The notes below the pieces were generated by a model. That model was given only the letters and a program-made list of their open reading frames with translations, searched no databases and had not been told where the DNA came from. The position numbers were made by a program, and so were the translations under genes. A stretch of DNA of 64,000 nucleotides from NCBI GenBank assembly GCA_038496445.1, contig JALMLS010000097.1, positions 62,001-126,000 on the forward strand. Direction: 5' to 3'. The first letter of the stretch is position 1, and every line of letters begins with the position of its first letter. The DNA is from Trichosphaerium sp. ATCC 40318 (Eukaryota; Discosea; Flabellinia; Trichosidae). Shown here one piece after another: positions 1-10,199 of this stretch.

Positions 1-1776
1 ATGGAAGTTCGCTCTCATCAAGTCTCTCACCTCTAAGAAACGAGATTAGACAGGACTAGAGAAGCAAGAAAGCCAGTTTCAAAGAAAAATAAAACTGGTC
101 TCCAAGTAGACATTTGGTTGCGTTCTGGGTACCTGTGGTAAGCACAGATTGGTTGTTCTGAGGTTGCAATGAGGTATTGTTCACCTGCATCCTTGTTTCC
201 TGTTACTTTGTACAATTCTTCATCAAATTGCTATGGCAAAGGCGTGAGTGAACTGAAAGGGTTATGTAAACGTTTTGCTTTTGAGAAAAATATTTCAATC
301 CATTAAACCCTTCAATGTGTACCTCGAGTTGTGCTACTTCTCCCATTACATCCTTGTTCATAAAGAAAGGTGTTTGGATAGGCGTGTACTCTCTCTTGGC
401 CAAAAACTTCATTCCGTAGTTGATAAGCGCTTGGTTGAGTGCGACACCAGGTCCAGTAAGGTAGTATCCTCTGTGACCAGCTACATTAGATCCTAAATAA
501 CAATTCATATTAGCAAGTAGAACAATGACCACTACGCAGATAAACAAAAACGTAGAAACTTTTTTTTCGACTGAAAAACTCTACTATTCGCTGAGCATTT
601 ACATCAGCACCAGCGTCGGTACTGATTTGAAAACAAAAAAAAAGCGAAATAAAAAAAAAGTGAAAGAACAGCACACACTACCTCTAATAGGTTCAAAACC
701 GCCAATCATGTAAAGAATTTGATGGTGATGGTACAAACCAGGCACTTTTTTAAATTCACCCCATGTTTTTACAACATCATTATCGTGCTAGAACAACATC
801 AGCATGAGCGTCAAAACAAAAATAAAATAAGATCAAAGCATTTTGGTGTTCACGAGAAAAACTTGTTTTAAATTCGGCTGTGGGAACGCACCTCATCCTT
901 GGAGATTGGGCATGAAGGGTGTACAATATTACCGACATGGTTGAGTTTGGCTTCAAGTGCGAGTTTTGTTTCTTGTACTTTTTTAACCAACTCTTGCATT
1001 TTGGCATCTAATGCTTTGGATTCAGCGCGTTTTGCGTTGGCTTCATCCTTTTTTTTCTACAGAGATTATAGGTTAGCCAGACTGGATATTTGGGTACAAG
1101 ATAGACGCGTGTTAACGAGAAAAAAACGTACTTCTTTGAACAATTTGCCCATTTCTTTAGACAAGGCGTTTTTCTGTTTTTTCAACTGTTCTACTTCGAA
1201 TTGCTCTGTAAATGTGTCAGATTGGTGTACATAAGAAAGTATTGAAGTCCGGACGAGTTAAAAAAAATCTTAATCGTGGTTTGGCGTATGTGTAACACTA
1301 ACCTTTCCTCCATTGGGCATCTAGCGCAATAATTTCATCTACGATGGCAGGGTCTTTAAAACGCGCCTTTTGAGAATCTTTTACTACTTGAGGGTTACCT
1401 GCTCATGTGTCAGCACGTTTACGCTATAAAAATATGGTTTGTTTTTATTCTTGGCTGTTTTCGCAAGAAATAAGGCAACACGTTACTACTATAGGCGTAG
1501 GAGTTTTTACTGTCGTTCAGTTCGTAACGCACCGCCTTTTTCCTTTCGGAACAAGTTAATATCCAAGCCTGTCTTGATTTGGTTTGATTTAGACATGTCG
1601 TCGTTATTGGTGGGTACAGAACAGTAAAAACGCTGGCTTAAGCGAATTTTTTCAGAATAAATCTTCCTTGTTACATTTGTGCCCAATTTCTTTACTCTAC
1701 AAAAACGCCTCTTATAACGTTGTGTGCTACGCACAGAATACGGTGTAAATAGTGCTCTTCTAGCAAAAACTGACAT
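1..1776 (-). CDS. Seryl-tRNA synthetase, 3' part beyond window
   Basis: Charges tRNA-Ser with serine. Exons on the minus strand: 1511..1776, 1303..1388, 1132..1205, 892..1056, 682..787, 323..492, 133..230 and <1..32, all phase-compatible. Visible class II synthetase landmarks are an N-terminal coiled coil rich in K/E (exons 3-4), [41 protein letters not shown] and motif 2 [13 protein letters not shown]. The catalytic C-terminus lies left of base 1. There are two in-frame starts. ATG at 1596 gives the usual cytosolic beginning (LFRKEKGG). ATG at 1776 adds 60 residues rich in Arg/Lys, Ser and Tyr and poor in acidic residues, which looks like a mitochondrial presequence. Family assignment is certain; the start and the exact exon 1/2 junction are less so. 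Confidence 0.95.
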
Positions 1777-1828
1777 TTTTTTTTAATTTAACAAAGGTAC
1801 ACGATTACCCGACAGGTTTTAGCGCATC

Positions 1829-4800
1829 ATGCATGATGCAATTGGTTACCCGAAAAAAACCACACAAAATAAAACCATTTTTAGTCATAGCAAGTCACGC
1901 ACGCCAGTTCAGTGTACCTGGGGGATGATGACAACTCACCTTTCCGTGGTATCCCCTAATAACAACGCTATGAGCTCGTATAACATAAATACGTTGCAAT
2001 GGATCACATTGGGACTTGGTTTCGCGGCTACTAACAAACCAGGTTATACGGAGACGCAATCGTTGGCCGAGAAGTTGTCCGCGGGACCAGGTACAGTGAT
2101 GTCCCCGCGTAAACAAAAAATTCGCTCGCAAAGAGTTGAAAAGGCTGCCAAGCTAACTAATATGGCTGAGGAGAGGTCTCAGAATACACCTCAAGGCAAA
2201 ACCGGTGGTTGGGCAGAAAGACTTAAATGGTCGCCCAGCTGGTGCCACACGGCTCAGGCTACGTGTCGTGATATAAAATACGAGCAGTATAATTCAAACT
2301 CCCATATTTTACTCTGGCTTTTATGGTTTTTAAACCTCATTGTATCAACAACAATATCAATACTAAATAAAAACAAAGTTATTTTTCTCCTAATAATTTG
2401 TATTGGTTTTTTGCGCGCGCATAAAGTTGAAATCACGTTCCTCGAACCGGTGGATATAAATTTCTCACAAAACACTGCAAATCAACATCTCCTTACACCT
2501 AACACTTATAGAGGACATCAAAACGCAATAACACAGAGCACAGAATTCCAGGTAAATCTTAATTTTTATTCAGTGATTATTACGAAATTAAAAACACAAA
2601 AACCTCTTTGTTTTTCCTGTAATCGCTCAGAATCCCATTCACAGATCAAGGATTTGCACCACAAAAGTCCATACCTCGCAAAACATCACAAAGCAACAAG
2701 CATGGCCGCTCCAAAGAACACCTACTTTCAAGACAAGAAACTCAACCGTCGCTACTTTGAAAACTTAACGAAAGAACAAGCTGAAGCAGAACTTGCACTC
2801 ATCACAAACCCTGTCCTCAAAGAATCCTACCGAAACTCTTTAACAGCCATCCTCAAGACCAAAGAACAAGAAGATGTACTGAAAAGACTCAACTCAGCAA
2901 CTGCTATAGCTCAATCCATCATACTTGAACGTAATGCAGATGGAACCTTAAAAGCAGCTATTGAAGATGAACCTGAACTCATGGACTACATGAAAGAACA
3001 AGATGCCTTTTTCGCAGAAGAAGAGGAAGAAGCAACCGACTCACGTTTCAAGATCCAATGTGTAGACCATTTCTCCAAATTAATGGTTTATTCTGGCTCC
3101 TTTGTTTGCGCTTCAATGGCTCTAGCAACAAATTCTCCTAATCCATGTGAGCTTGCATTAGCATCAATGGAAAAAGAAAGATTGGCACAAATAGGAAGTC
3201 TAGTCAAGGGCTGTTTCTTCGAATGGAACAATTGTACTTTTCTCATTTATGGAACCGACTACACCAAACTTACAGCAACGCAAACCATTGACTTGGCAAA
3301 AGAAATTCAAACGCACCTCAAGATCGCAAAAAACCCTTGTCGTATTCACCAAGTTTTCCTTCCAACCTGTGAAGACATGGCTGATACCACCTGCCAAAGG
3401 AATTTTTTTAAATTCATCTACAACTGTGTTGTTAACCGCAAATGGGTAATCCAACTACCTGAAAAATTCTTAACCACTACTATCACTAACGCTTGGCCAA
3501 CCAAATATATCCCTTTTGTCGAACATACAAGAGACTTCGAAAACAGGAACGGCAATGTCAAAGTCTTTGAAATCACGCTCCATGTCTTGGAACAAAAAAA
3601 TCATGTAATCATGGCTAACTCAAGCGGTATTAACAAGCTCAAATTGATGATTAATGGCAAAGCGACTCTCTTCCCAATCAGATGTAATGTTCCCTTTGCT
3701 CGAAAAATTTACATGGGTAAACTAAGCTCCAAACATGCAGCTCACGATGTAGCAAGAATGCTCGCATACACTGGTGTACGTTGTCCTTTTAATTATTATA
3801 TTTCCTCTTTCAAAAAACTAATACCTTTCAGATCTTTGTCCACTCCGTTGTACACGATTGTTCAGCCAATGGAGGCTCAAGAACTGATAACTACATCATT
3901 GAAACTCGCAACTCCAACCAAAAAAGTGACCTCATCAATGCATACCTCTACAAGCACTTTGTACTTGAAGTTGGAAATAGATCCACTGGCGTTTTCTTCT
4001 CGGATGAAAGAATCATCAGATAATATAACAAAGACACAAGCTGACGTCTTCATACCCAAATCCCTCTCACTAATAAATTTCCTTGTTGTTATGTCTTGTT
4101 TCTTGTTACTTTCACTGTTCATACAAGCTTTCAGTTTCACAGGTAACTACATAAGGAAAACGATAAACATAATTTACTTCTCTTTGTTGCTCTCTCGTAC
4201 TCGTCTCCAAAACAAACTCTCTCACAAACGAAACTCCAAAAGTAAAAAGCTTTGTCCTACAAAAAAACTCTCTCTATCTTCACTCTCAATTTTCTTTCTC
4301 CTTCTGTTCCTTTTACTTTCGTGTACATGTAAGTTTACTATTATAAAAAGAAAATATACCAGTACAAAGACAAAGTCTAGCAGAATTCGTAAACAAATAA
4401 ACATAATCAACCTTCTTCTCATCGTCTGTCAACCTCTTATCTACATACAAGCAAAATTTGTTAGTACACTAAAACACTTAGACACTACCTCCATAAAAAA
4501 GAAAGAAGTAAAAGTATTCAAGCACACCAATAATAAATCAATTACATTTAGCATTAACAATTCACGCATTCTAATAGATCCGACATCACCAACTAAAGAC
4601 CTTTATGCTAAAGCAATCAGTTCAAAATTGATAAGCCACAATGCAACTTTAATCCTTAAAACTAAACCATTACGAAAGAATACAATCCTAAACAGTTACA
4701 ATCTAAACAACTACAATGTATTATCAGTGATTGAACCAATTATCGGTGGTGGCAGATTCAAAGACGACATCAAAATTATTTCGTGGAATATTCGTGGTGC

Positions 4801-7800
4801 CTTTGAAAGAAAAGCAATGGAGATTGCTAGAACTTTGAAGAAACAAAAAGTTGACATAGCTTGTCTACAAGAGATACACCTGGACATCGAAGAAACCCAT
4901 AACCAGAAATTTAGAATGTTAATGAAAACACACTTCAAAAACTACGATTACTCATTCAACTTACCAACACTTCATGAAACAAAATCAAGATATGTCACTT
5001 ACAAAGCTAAAAAGATACGAAAAAAAGAAACTAACATATCAATCATACAGCGTAAAACCTTAGAAATAAATCCAAACCGTGCTAAACCTTTAGGAGGTTT
5101 ATTGACATTAACAAAAAAATCAATCTCACATAGAGTAAAACACATTAAAACTAAATACCCGTTTGTACAATCAATCATTGTAAACGACAGCAGTAAAAAA
5201 TATCCTACACTACTCAACAATATATATATAAGTGCATACCATATTAATTCAAAACTTGAACAACTAGAGATACTCATGAAGTCCATATCAAACCTTAGCA
5301 CCAAGCATAAATTTGCGAACAAAATATTCATCGGTGACTGGAATATGGCTCAAACAGTAGAAGATAGACAAGCCCTAATTGACAACAAACTAGTAAAATG
5401 TCACATATCTGAACTGAAATACCTAAAAATAATAAACACATTCAAGGAAGGTCTTGGTCTGTTCGATCCAGTATCCCGTTTACCCAAAGTAAAACGTAAA
5501 TTTACCTTTAGTCAAGTAGTAGTTAAAAAAAACCCAACTAGAAAATTTCTAAGATTAGAACGCATCGACTATCTACTCACATCTAACCTAAACAATATTA
5601 AAAAGTTAATTACACTCACTAACGAAAATTTGTCAGACCACAACCCCATCCTTTGTACGCTATCAAAATCAATTGATCACCAAGATGTTATAGAGTATAA
5701 ACCAAGATCAAATCCTAACCGACTAATCACAAGAAACATAGACTTAAAAGCAATACTTGCAACACTTGACACATCAGAAATACAAAAAGAATTTAACTCA
5801 GCAAAAGCAAGATCAGATGACATATCAGTAAGTAGCGAATACAACAGTTTTGTATACATGCTAACCAGAGAGATCCATACACATGTAAAGCAATATACAA
5901 AAAAGAGTAATAAACCAAGGAAACAAGACTTCAAAAATAATGGTGAATATGTACGTATCGATTCAATGATCAGAAAACTTAACAAATTACGTAAACTAAC
6001 TTTAGAAACCACGCTAAGAATCAGTAGAGTCAACACTGAAACTAATGAAATCAACAAAAGAATAACACGTGATGGTGACAACCCAAGAATACAGTTATTA
6101 CCCACCTTTTATACTAAACCGTTAGAAAGAGTAAATCTACGTGACACCATAGACAAGAATCTTAAAACATATAAAAAATGGCTACGTGGTTGCAAACACT
6201 CCATGGACATGTCAAGAAAAAGATATTATTGCAAAGCTATGACGGAATTAACATCAAGAGCGTTGTTTAAGAAAATACGAGACATAAAAAAATATGAAAT
6301 TAATAAAGGTAAAACTTCAGAATTTGTTCGTTACATTGAAGGTCAACTTAATGGTGTCAAAACCCTCTTCTTTAATCAAAACTCAATCCTACAAGTATTC
6401 TCAGAGAAGTGGAGTTCAATCTTTGCAAGTAAATACCCTCACCCAAACCAAAAACCAAACAAGTATCAAACAAAAATCCCTGCAGCGCTCACTCCAGCAT
6501 CTTTCAAAAAATTAAATAAGAAATACAACAACACCATATTCTACAACGATATTACAAAAAAAGAAATGCTAAATGCAATACACAAACTCAAGGCCTTCAA
6601 AGCACCAGGTAACACAAATCTAGGTATGGAAATATACAAAAATCTACCAACAGAGATCGAAGACATGCTCCTCACTTTATTTAACGATTGTAGAACCTAC
6701 AAAACAATACCAGATATATGGAAATCTAGCAATCTAATATTTCTCAGTAAAAAAGGTAACCAACATGACCCTACAAATTACAGACCCATAGCACTTCTTA
6801 ACTCAATGTATAAAATATACACACAAATCCTAAACAACAGGGTAGCAACATTTGTAGAAAAAAACAAGATAATGAGTGACTCCCAATTTGGTTTTTATCA
6901 AGGACGAAACATCAACATGGCACAAAGAACATATAGACATATCATAGAAAATGCCGAAGCAAACAATAAAGATATCTTTGTCATATATATAGATTTCTCA
7001 AAAGCTTACGACTCAGTCGAATATTGGGCTTTAGATCACGCTCTAAAACATCAAGGATTTGACAATGAGATACGTCAGATAATACTAAGTTTATTCAAAG
7101 AAATCAAAGCAGACATCATTTTACCTATGGGCAAAAGACCGATTAACATTGAAAAAGGAGTTAAACAAGGGGATGGCTTTAGTCCAATACTCTTTACACT
7201 TTTTGCTAATGTATTAATAAAAGAAATTGAATCAATGAACTGCGGATACCATATTCCTAACACCAATATAAAAATACCAATAATAGCATATGCTGACGAT
7301 ATAAAACTAATAGCAGACTCATATGAAAACCTTATGAAAATGTTCAATAAACTACTAGAATGGTGTGACTTCTACGGCATGAAAATCAATGTGAAAAAGT
7401 CAGCCTTTTCATACATTTGTAGAACAGACCCACAAGCTCTTTTCCCACCGCCTAAAGCAAAAAATAACCGAATATCCTACTTAAAACCAGAAGAGTCATA
7501 CAAAGACTTAGGTATTCTAATAAACCTGAGACTAGACGCCACAGACCAAACGTCAGAAATCAAAAGAAGGCATGCTAATGGACTATCCTTAATAAGATTT
7601 AAGGGCTTTAATGCAATCCAAAAGACTACCATAATTAACAGAGTCATTAACCCAGGAATCACTTTTGTAACTAACGCAATGTTAATAGATCCCAAGATAC
7701 TAAAAAAATGTGATGATAACGCAGCAGACTTACTAAGATCAGACGCCAAAATCCCATGGAGACTAAAACCTGAAAGAATCTTTTTGAAACATACTGGACT

Positions 7801-8230
7801 TGGACTCGAACCATTAACTGACCTACAAAACGCTGGTTTTATCAGTAACTTGATCTCAAACGGTATGAACTGCACCAACAAAACAACAAAACAAATCTCA
7901 AACGCTAGTATACGACTAGCTCACCAAAAGTTTAATCCAAACCATACAATATGCCAGGCCACACAAATTTGTAAAAGCCTTGGAATAAAGATCATACACA
8001 AATCGGATGTATCTGAAACAAGAACAGAACATAAAATAAATAGAATGGACATACAAACCTTCAAAAACAACTGTAACATAGTAAACTCAAAATATGTTAT
8101 GGCAACAGACGGATCAGTAACTTCGAAAGGTGCATATTTCTCAGTGGTACTCAACACGATACTCAAGTTCAACCGATCAGTCTTATTCGAACAAACATCT
8201 ACTAACGCAGAACTGGAAGCTCAGGTCTAA
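1829..8230 (+). CDS. LINE polyprotein, 5' portion (gag-like, endonuclease, RT, start of RNase H)
   Basis: The frame is open for 2,133 codons. The likely true start is the in-frame ATG at 2702 (MAAPKNTYFQDKK); the 291 codons upstream resemble nothing I know and may be leader. Counting from 1829, a gag-like region of unknown fold lies near residues 292-720. The endonuclease begins near residue 980 (ISWNIRG, then LQEIH, GDWN and LSDHNPI). The reverse transcriptase has IDFSKAYDSV near 1720, VKQGDGFSPILF, and the YADD catalytic box at 7289-7300. RNase H starts with ATDGS (Asp at 8108). Hydrophobic, membrane-like stretches lie at about 2305-2420, 4070-4190, 4270-4335 and 4400-4460, which is odd for a LINE. 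The stop at 8228-8230 belongs to the inserted DNA element, so the natural frame is interrupted, not terminated. Confidence 0.9.
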   Translation: MHDAIGYPKKTTQNKTIFSHSKSRTPVQCTWGMMTTHLSVVSPNNNAMSSYNINTLQWITLGLGFAATNKPGYTETQSLAEKLSAGPGTVMSPRKQKIRSQRVEKAAKLTNMAEERSQNTPQGKTGGWAERLKWSPSWCHTAQATCRDIKYEQYNSNSHILLWLLWFLNLIVSTTISILNKNKVIFLLIICIGFLRAHKVEITFLEPVDINFSQNTANQHLLTPNTYRGHQNAITQSTEFQVNLNFYSVIITKLKTQKPLCFSCNRSESHSQIKDLHHKSPYLAKHHKATSMAAPKNTYFQDKKLNRRYFENLTKEQAEAELALITNPVLKESYRNSLTAILKTKEQEDVLKRLNSATAIAQSIILERNADGTLKAAIEDEPELMDYMKEQDAFFAEEEEEATDSRFKIQCVDHFSKLMVYSGSFVCASMALATNSPNPCELALASMEKERLAQIGSLVKGCFFEWNNCTFLIYGTDYTKLTATQTIDLAKEIQTHLKIAKNPCRIHQVFLPTCEDMADTTCQRNFFKFIYNCVVNRKWVIQLPEKFLTTTITNAWPTKYIPFVEHTRDFENRNGNVKVFEITLHVLEQKNHVIMANSSGINKLKLMINGKATLFPIRCNVPFARKIYMGKLSSKHAAHDVARMLAYTGVRCPFNYYISSFKKLIPFRSLSTPLYTIVQPMEAQELITTSLKLATPTKKVTSSMHTSTSTLYLKLEIDPLAFSSRMKESSDNITKTQADVFIPKSLSLINFLVVMSCFLLLSLFIQAFSFTGNYIRKTINIIYFSLLLSRTRLQNKLSHKRNSKSKKLCPTKKLSLSSLSIFFLLLFLLLSCTCKFTIIKRKYTSTKTKSSRIRKQINIINLLLIVCQPLIYIQAKFVSTLKHLDTTSIKKKEVKVFKHTNNKSITFSINNSRILIDPTSPTKDLYAKAISSKLISHNATLILKTKPLRKNTILNSYNLNNYNVLSVIEPIIGGGRFKDDIKIISWNIRGAFERKAMEIARTLKKQKVDIACLQEIHLDIEETHNQKFRMLMKTHFKNYDYSFNLPTLHETKSRYVTYKAKKIRKKETNISIIQRKTLEINPNRAKPLGGLLTLTKKSISHRVKHIKTKYPFVQSIIVNDSSKKYPTLLNNIYISAYHINSKLEQLEILMKSISNLSTKHKFANKIFIGDWNMAQTVEDRQALIDNKLVKCHISELKYLKIINTFKEGLGLFDPVSRLPKVKRKFTFSQVVVKKNPTRKFLRLERIDYLLTSNLNNIKKLITLTNENLSDHNPILCTLSKSIDHQDVIEYKPRSNPNRLITRNIDLKAILATLDTSEIQKEFNSAKARSDDISVSSEYNSFVYMLTREIHTHVKQYTKKSNKPRKQDFKNNGEYVRIDSMIRKLNKLRKLTLETTLRISRVNTETNEINKRITRDGDNPRIQLLPTFYTKPLERVNLRDTIDKNLKTYKKWLRGCKHSMDMSRKRYYCKAMTELTSRALFKKIRDIKKYEINKGKTSEFVRYIEGQLNGVKTLFFNQNSILQVFSEKWSSIFASKYPHPNQKPNKYQTKIPAALTPASFKKLNKKYNNTIFYNDITKKEMLNAIHKLKAFKAPGNTNLGMEIYKNLPTEIEDMLLTLFNDCRTYKTIPDIWKSSNLIFLSKKGNQHDPTNYRPIALLNSMYKIYTQILNNRVATFVEKNKIMSDSQFGFYQGRNINMAQRTYRHIIENAEANNKDIFVIYIDFSKAYDSVEYWALDHALKHQGFDNEIRQIILSLFKEIKADIILPMGKRPINIEKGVKQGDGFSPILFTLFANVLIKEIESMNCGYHIPNTNIKIPIIAYADDIKLIADSYENLMKMFNKLLEWCDFYGMKINVKKSAFSYICRTDPQALFPPPKAKNNRISYLKPEESYKDLGILINLRLDATDQTSEIKRRHANGLSLIRFKGFNAIQKTTIINRVINPGITFVTNAMLIDPKILKKCDDNAADLLRSDAKIPWRLKPERIFLKHTGLGLEPLTDLQNAGFISNLISNGMNCTNKTTKQISNASIRLAHQKFNPNHTICQATQICKSLGIKIIHKSDVSETRTEHKINRMDIQTFKNNCNIVNSKYVMATDGSVTSKGAYFSVVLNTILKFNRSVLFEQTSTNAELEAQV

Positions 8231-8245
8231 AATTCTCGAGCTGTT

Positions 8246-8535
8246 TTTATGGTAGATACCATGAATTTGTGGTATAATTATACCATTGATTCCAATTTTA
8301 TACCACAAATTCCAGTATAATATACCATAAATCAAAGGATTTATACCATGAAACAGCCAAATTATACCATAAATATACAGTAGAAAGTGTGAATTTATAC
8401 CATATTTTTTCACCTGAAAAAATGCATTATATGGTATAATTCTACCATAAAACATGGTATAAAACACAGTATAATACCATAAAGTCTGGTATATTATACC
8501 TTAAAACTTGGTAGATTATACCACAAAACCAGGTG
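8246..8535. repeat. Left subterminal GGTATAAT array
   Basis: About 290 bases are dominated by GGTATAATT/TTATACCAT in both orientations, spaced 15-35 bases apart. It matches the style of the right-hand array (9725-10185), so the element has related repeats at both ends although their exact order differs. Confidence 0.8.
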
Positions 8536-9339
8536 TATTATACCGTGTAAAAACTGTTCTAAAAATAAAAACACATTTATTAATACATCTTTTTTTTGTT
8601 TACATCCGTGACCTTTAGTTTGCCCATGTCCTTTTTTGCAGTGATCAAATAACCTTAAAAGAACAGATCGTACTTGCTGTAAGTGCATTGAATGGATATA
8701 GCATGAAACCTAAAAGAAGAGTTAGCGCCGGCTTGGTTTCTTGTACACAAAATAAATAGTCGTACAAAAATTGCTGTTTTGTTGTGATGGCAGCACTGAG
8801 AGTACCAAATGACCTGCACGGTGAAGCCAAACCAAGACTAAAACAAAGAAATGAAAATAGCTACCAACCTCATCGGAAACGAGTTCTAGTGGAATAGTAC
8901 CTGGTTGGGCGGCTAACACGTTTTGTTTTTTTTATATCACCTATTAAGCCTGTAAAACCTATGGCAAACAGCTTTAAAACAACTACTTTCTAGCATACCT
9001 TGTGTTGTGTGGGCGATAAACTGGTCAAGACTTAGTTTTATGCCCTGGCTTAGCCAATTAGTTTACATTATCACTCGTAAGGTCAACGCATGGGTGCAGA
9101 GCCTAAATGCTATCTGTTCCGGCAAATGCGGGCGTTTAGTAGGAAAAAAACCAAAAAAATCCAAAAAAATCCAAAAAAAACCAAAAAACTCGAAAAATGG
9201 GTAGGCTCTGAAACAACTTTGCCTTATAACACTAATCGTGCGGTTTAACACACATTGGGGCATATATCAAGAATGTCAAAAAAAAATAAATAATTTTGCT
9301 CCTGATTTGGTAAATGAGGCTGTATGGCGTTGATTGAGT

Positions 9340-9424
9340 GTAAAAATGCCCATGGAGGGGAGAAAAAAATGAGAGCCGGAGAAAAAAACCTCCAATTGGA
9401 GGTTTTTTGCGAATGGGCATTTTT
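9340..9424. repeat. Nested hairpin in centre of the DNA element
   Basis: The arms AAAAATGCCCAT (9342-9353) and ATGGGCATTTTT (9413-9424) enclose a perfect 26-base palindrome at 9383-9408, centred on CCTCCAATTGGAGG with six A and six T at its edges. Just upstream, 9147-9190 is a run of CCAAAAAAAT-like decamers. Confidence 0.85.
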
Positions 9425-9724
9425 CAAGCGCTACACGCGGTTTTGGTGTGTTTACCACTGTAGCGTTCTAACATGGGGTATACGGAGTGGTTTTTTCCTC
9501 AAATACCATCAATCGGAGAAAATTGTCCAATTTATCCCTAAAACGCCCGTAATTGGGGCGCGTTACCAGATTTCTCTCTTAAAACTGTTTTTCACACATT
9601 TATATGCCAATTATGTTCAATAACGGCTACTGTCAAAGCATTGTGTGGTATGGCGTTTGCATAGGTCCATATGCTATTAAATCAAGTGCAGACTAAGTGA
9701 GCTTTGACTAACTTATACTTATAC

Positions 9725-10185
9725 GGTATAATACCACAGTATAATACCACATTTTATGGTATAATTATATGGTATAATGCACGGTATACAATACTTTAAA
9801 ATGCAGTATAATACCATGGTATAATACTGTGTTTTATGGTATAATTATATGGTATAATGCATGGTATAATATACTTTAAAATGCAGTATAATACCATGGT
9901 ATAGTACCATGTTTTATGGTATAATTATATGGTATAATGCATGGTATAATATACTGTAAAATGTGGTATAATACCATGGTATAGTACCATGTTTTATGGT
10001 ATAATTATATTCTATAAATCGAGATATGGTATAAACATGGTATAATGGCTGTTATACCATTTGTCCAAAAAACATGGTATTATACCATGTTTTACAGTAT
10101 AATTATATGGTATAATTATGGATTATACTGAGCTTGTACCATAAAAGGTGATTATACCATAAAATATGGTATTATACCATGATAA
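9725..10185. repeat. Right subterminal array with 80-base tandem units
   Basis: TTTTATGGTATAATTATAT recurs at 9752, 9832, 9912 and 9992, exactly 80 bases apart, with near-identical sequence between (GGTATAATGCATGGTATAAT, TTTAAAATGCAGTATAATAC, ATACCATGGTAT). The last unit degenerates after about 10010 into scattered copies. Most subunits are palindromic, so the array could fold into cruciforms. Confidence 0.9.
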
Positions 10186-10199
10186 TTTTCAGACCTGCT

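Larger units (their letters stand above)
8222..10197. mobile_element. Non-autonomous TIR DNA element inserted in LINE
   Basis: The left end reads CAGGTCTAAAATT. The right end, reverse-complemented, reads CAGGTCTGAAAATT, so the termini form an inverted repeat of about 13 bases with one base inserted. CT (or GCT) flanks both sides and is a possible 2-3 base target duplication. Excision restores the LINE frame exactly. The 1,976-base element holds no credible transposase frame. Both subterminal regions are arrays of GGTATAAT/ATACCATGGTAT-type units, which could be transposase-binding sites. The centre (8550-9720) is unique sequence with a strong hairpin. I infer a MITE-like or other non-autonomous transposon. 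A 2-3 base duplication fits several superfamilies, so I assign none. Confidence 0.82.

Noticed and set aside
9752-10010. Regular 80-base repeats as a CRISPR-like array
   Set aside because: The units are contiguous and wholly repeated with no unique spacers, and they lie inside a transposon in a eukaryotic genome.
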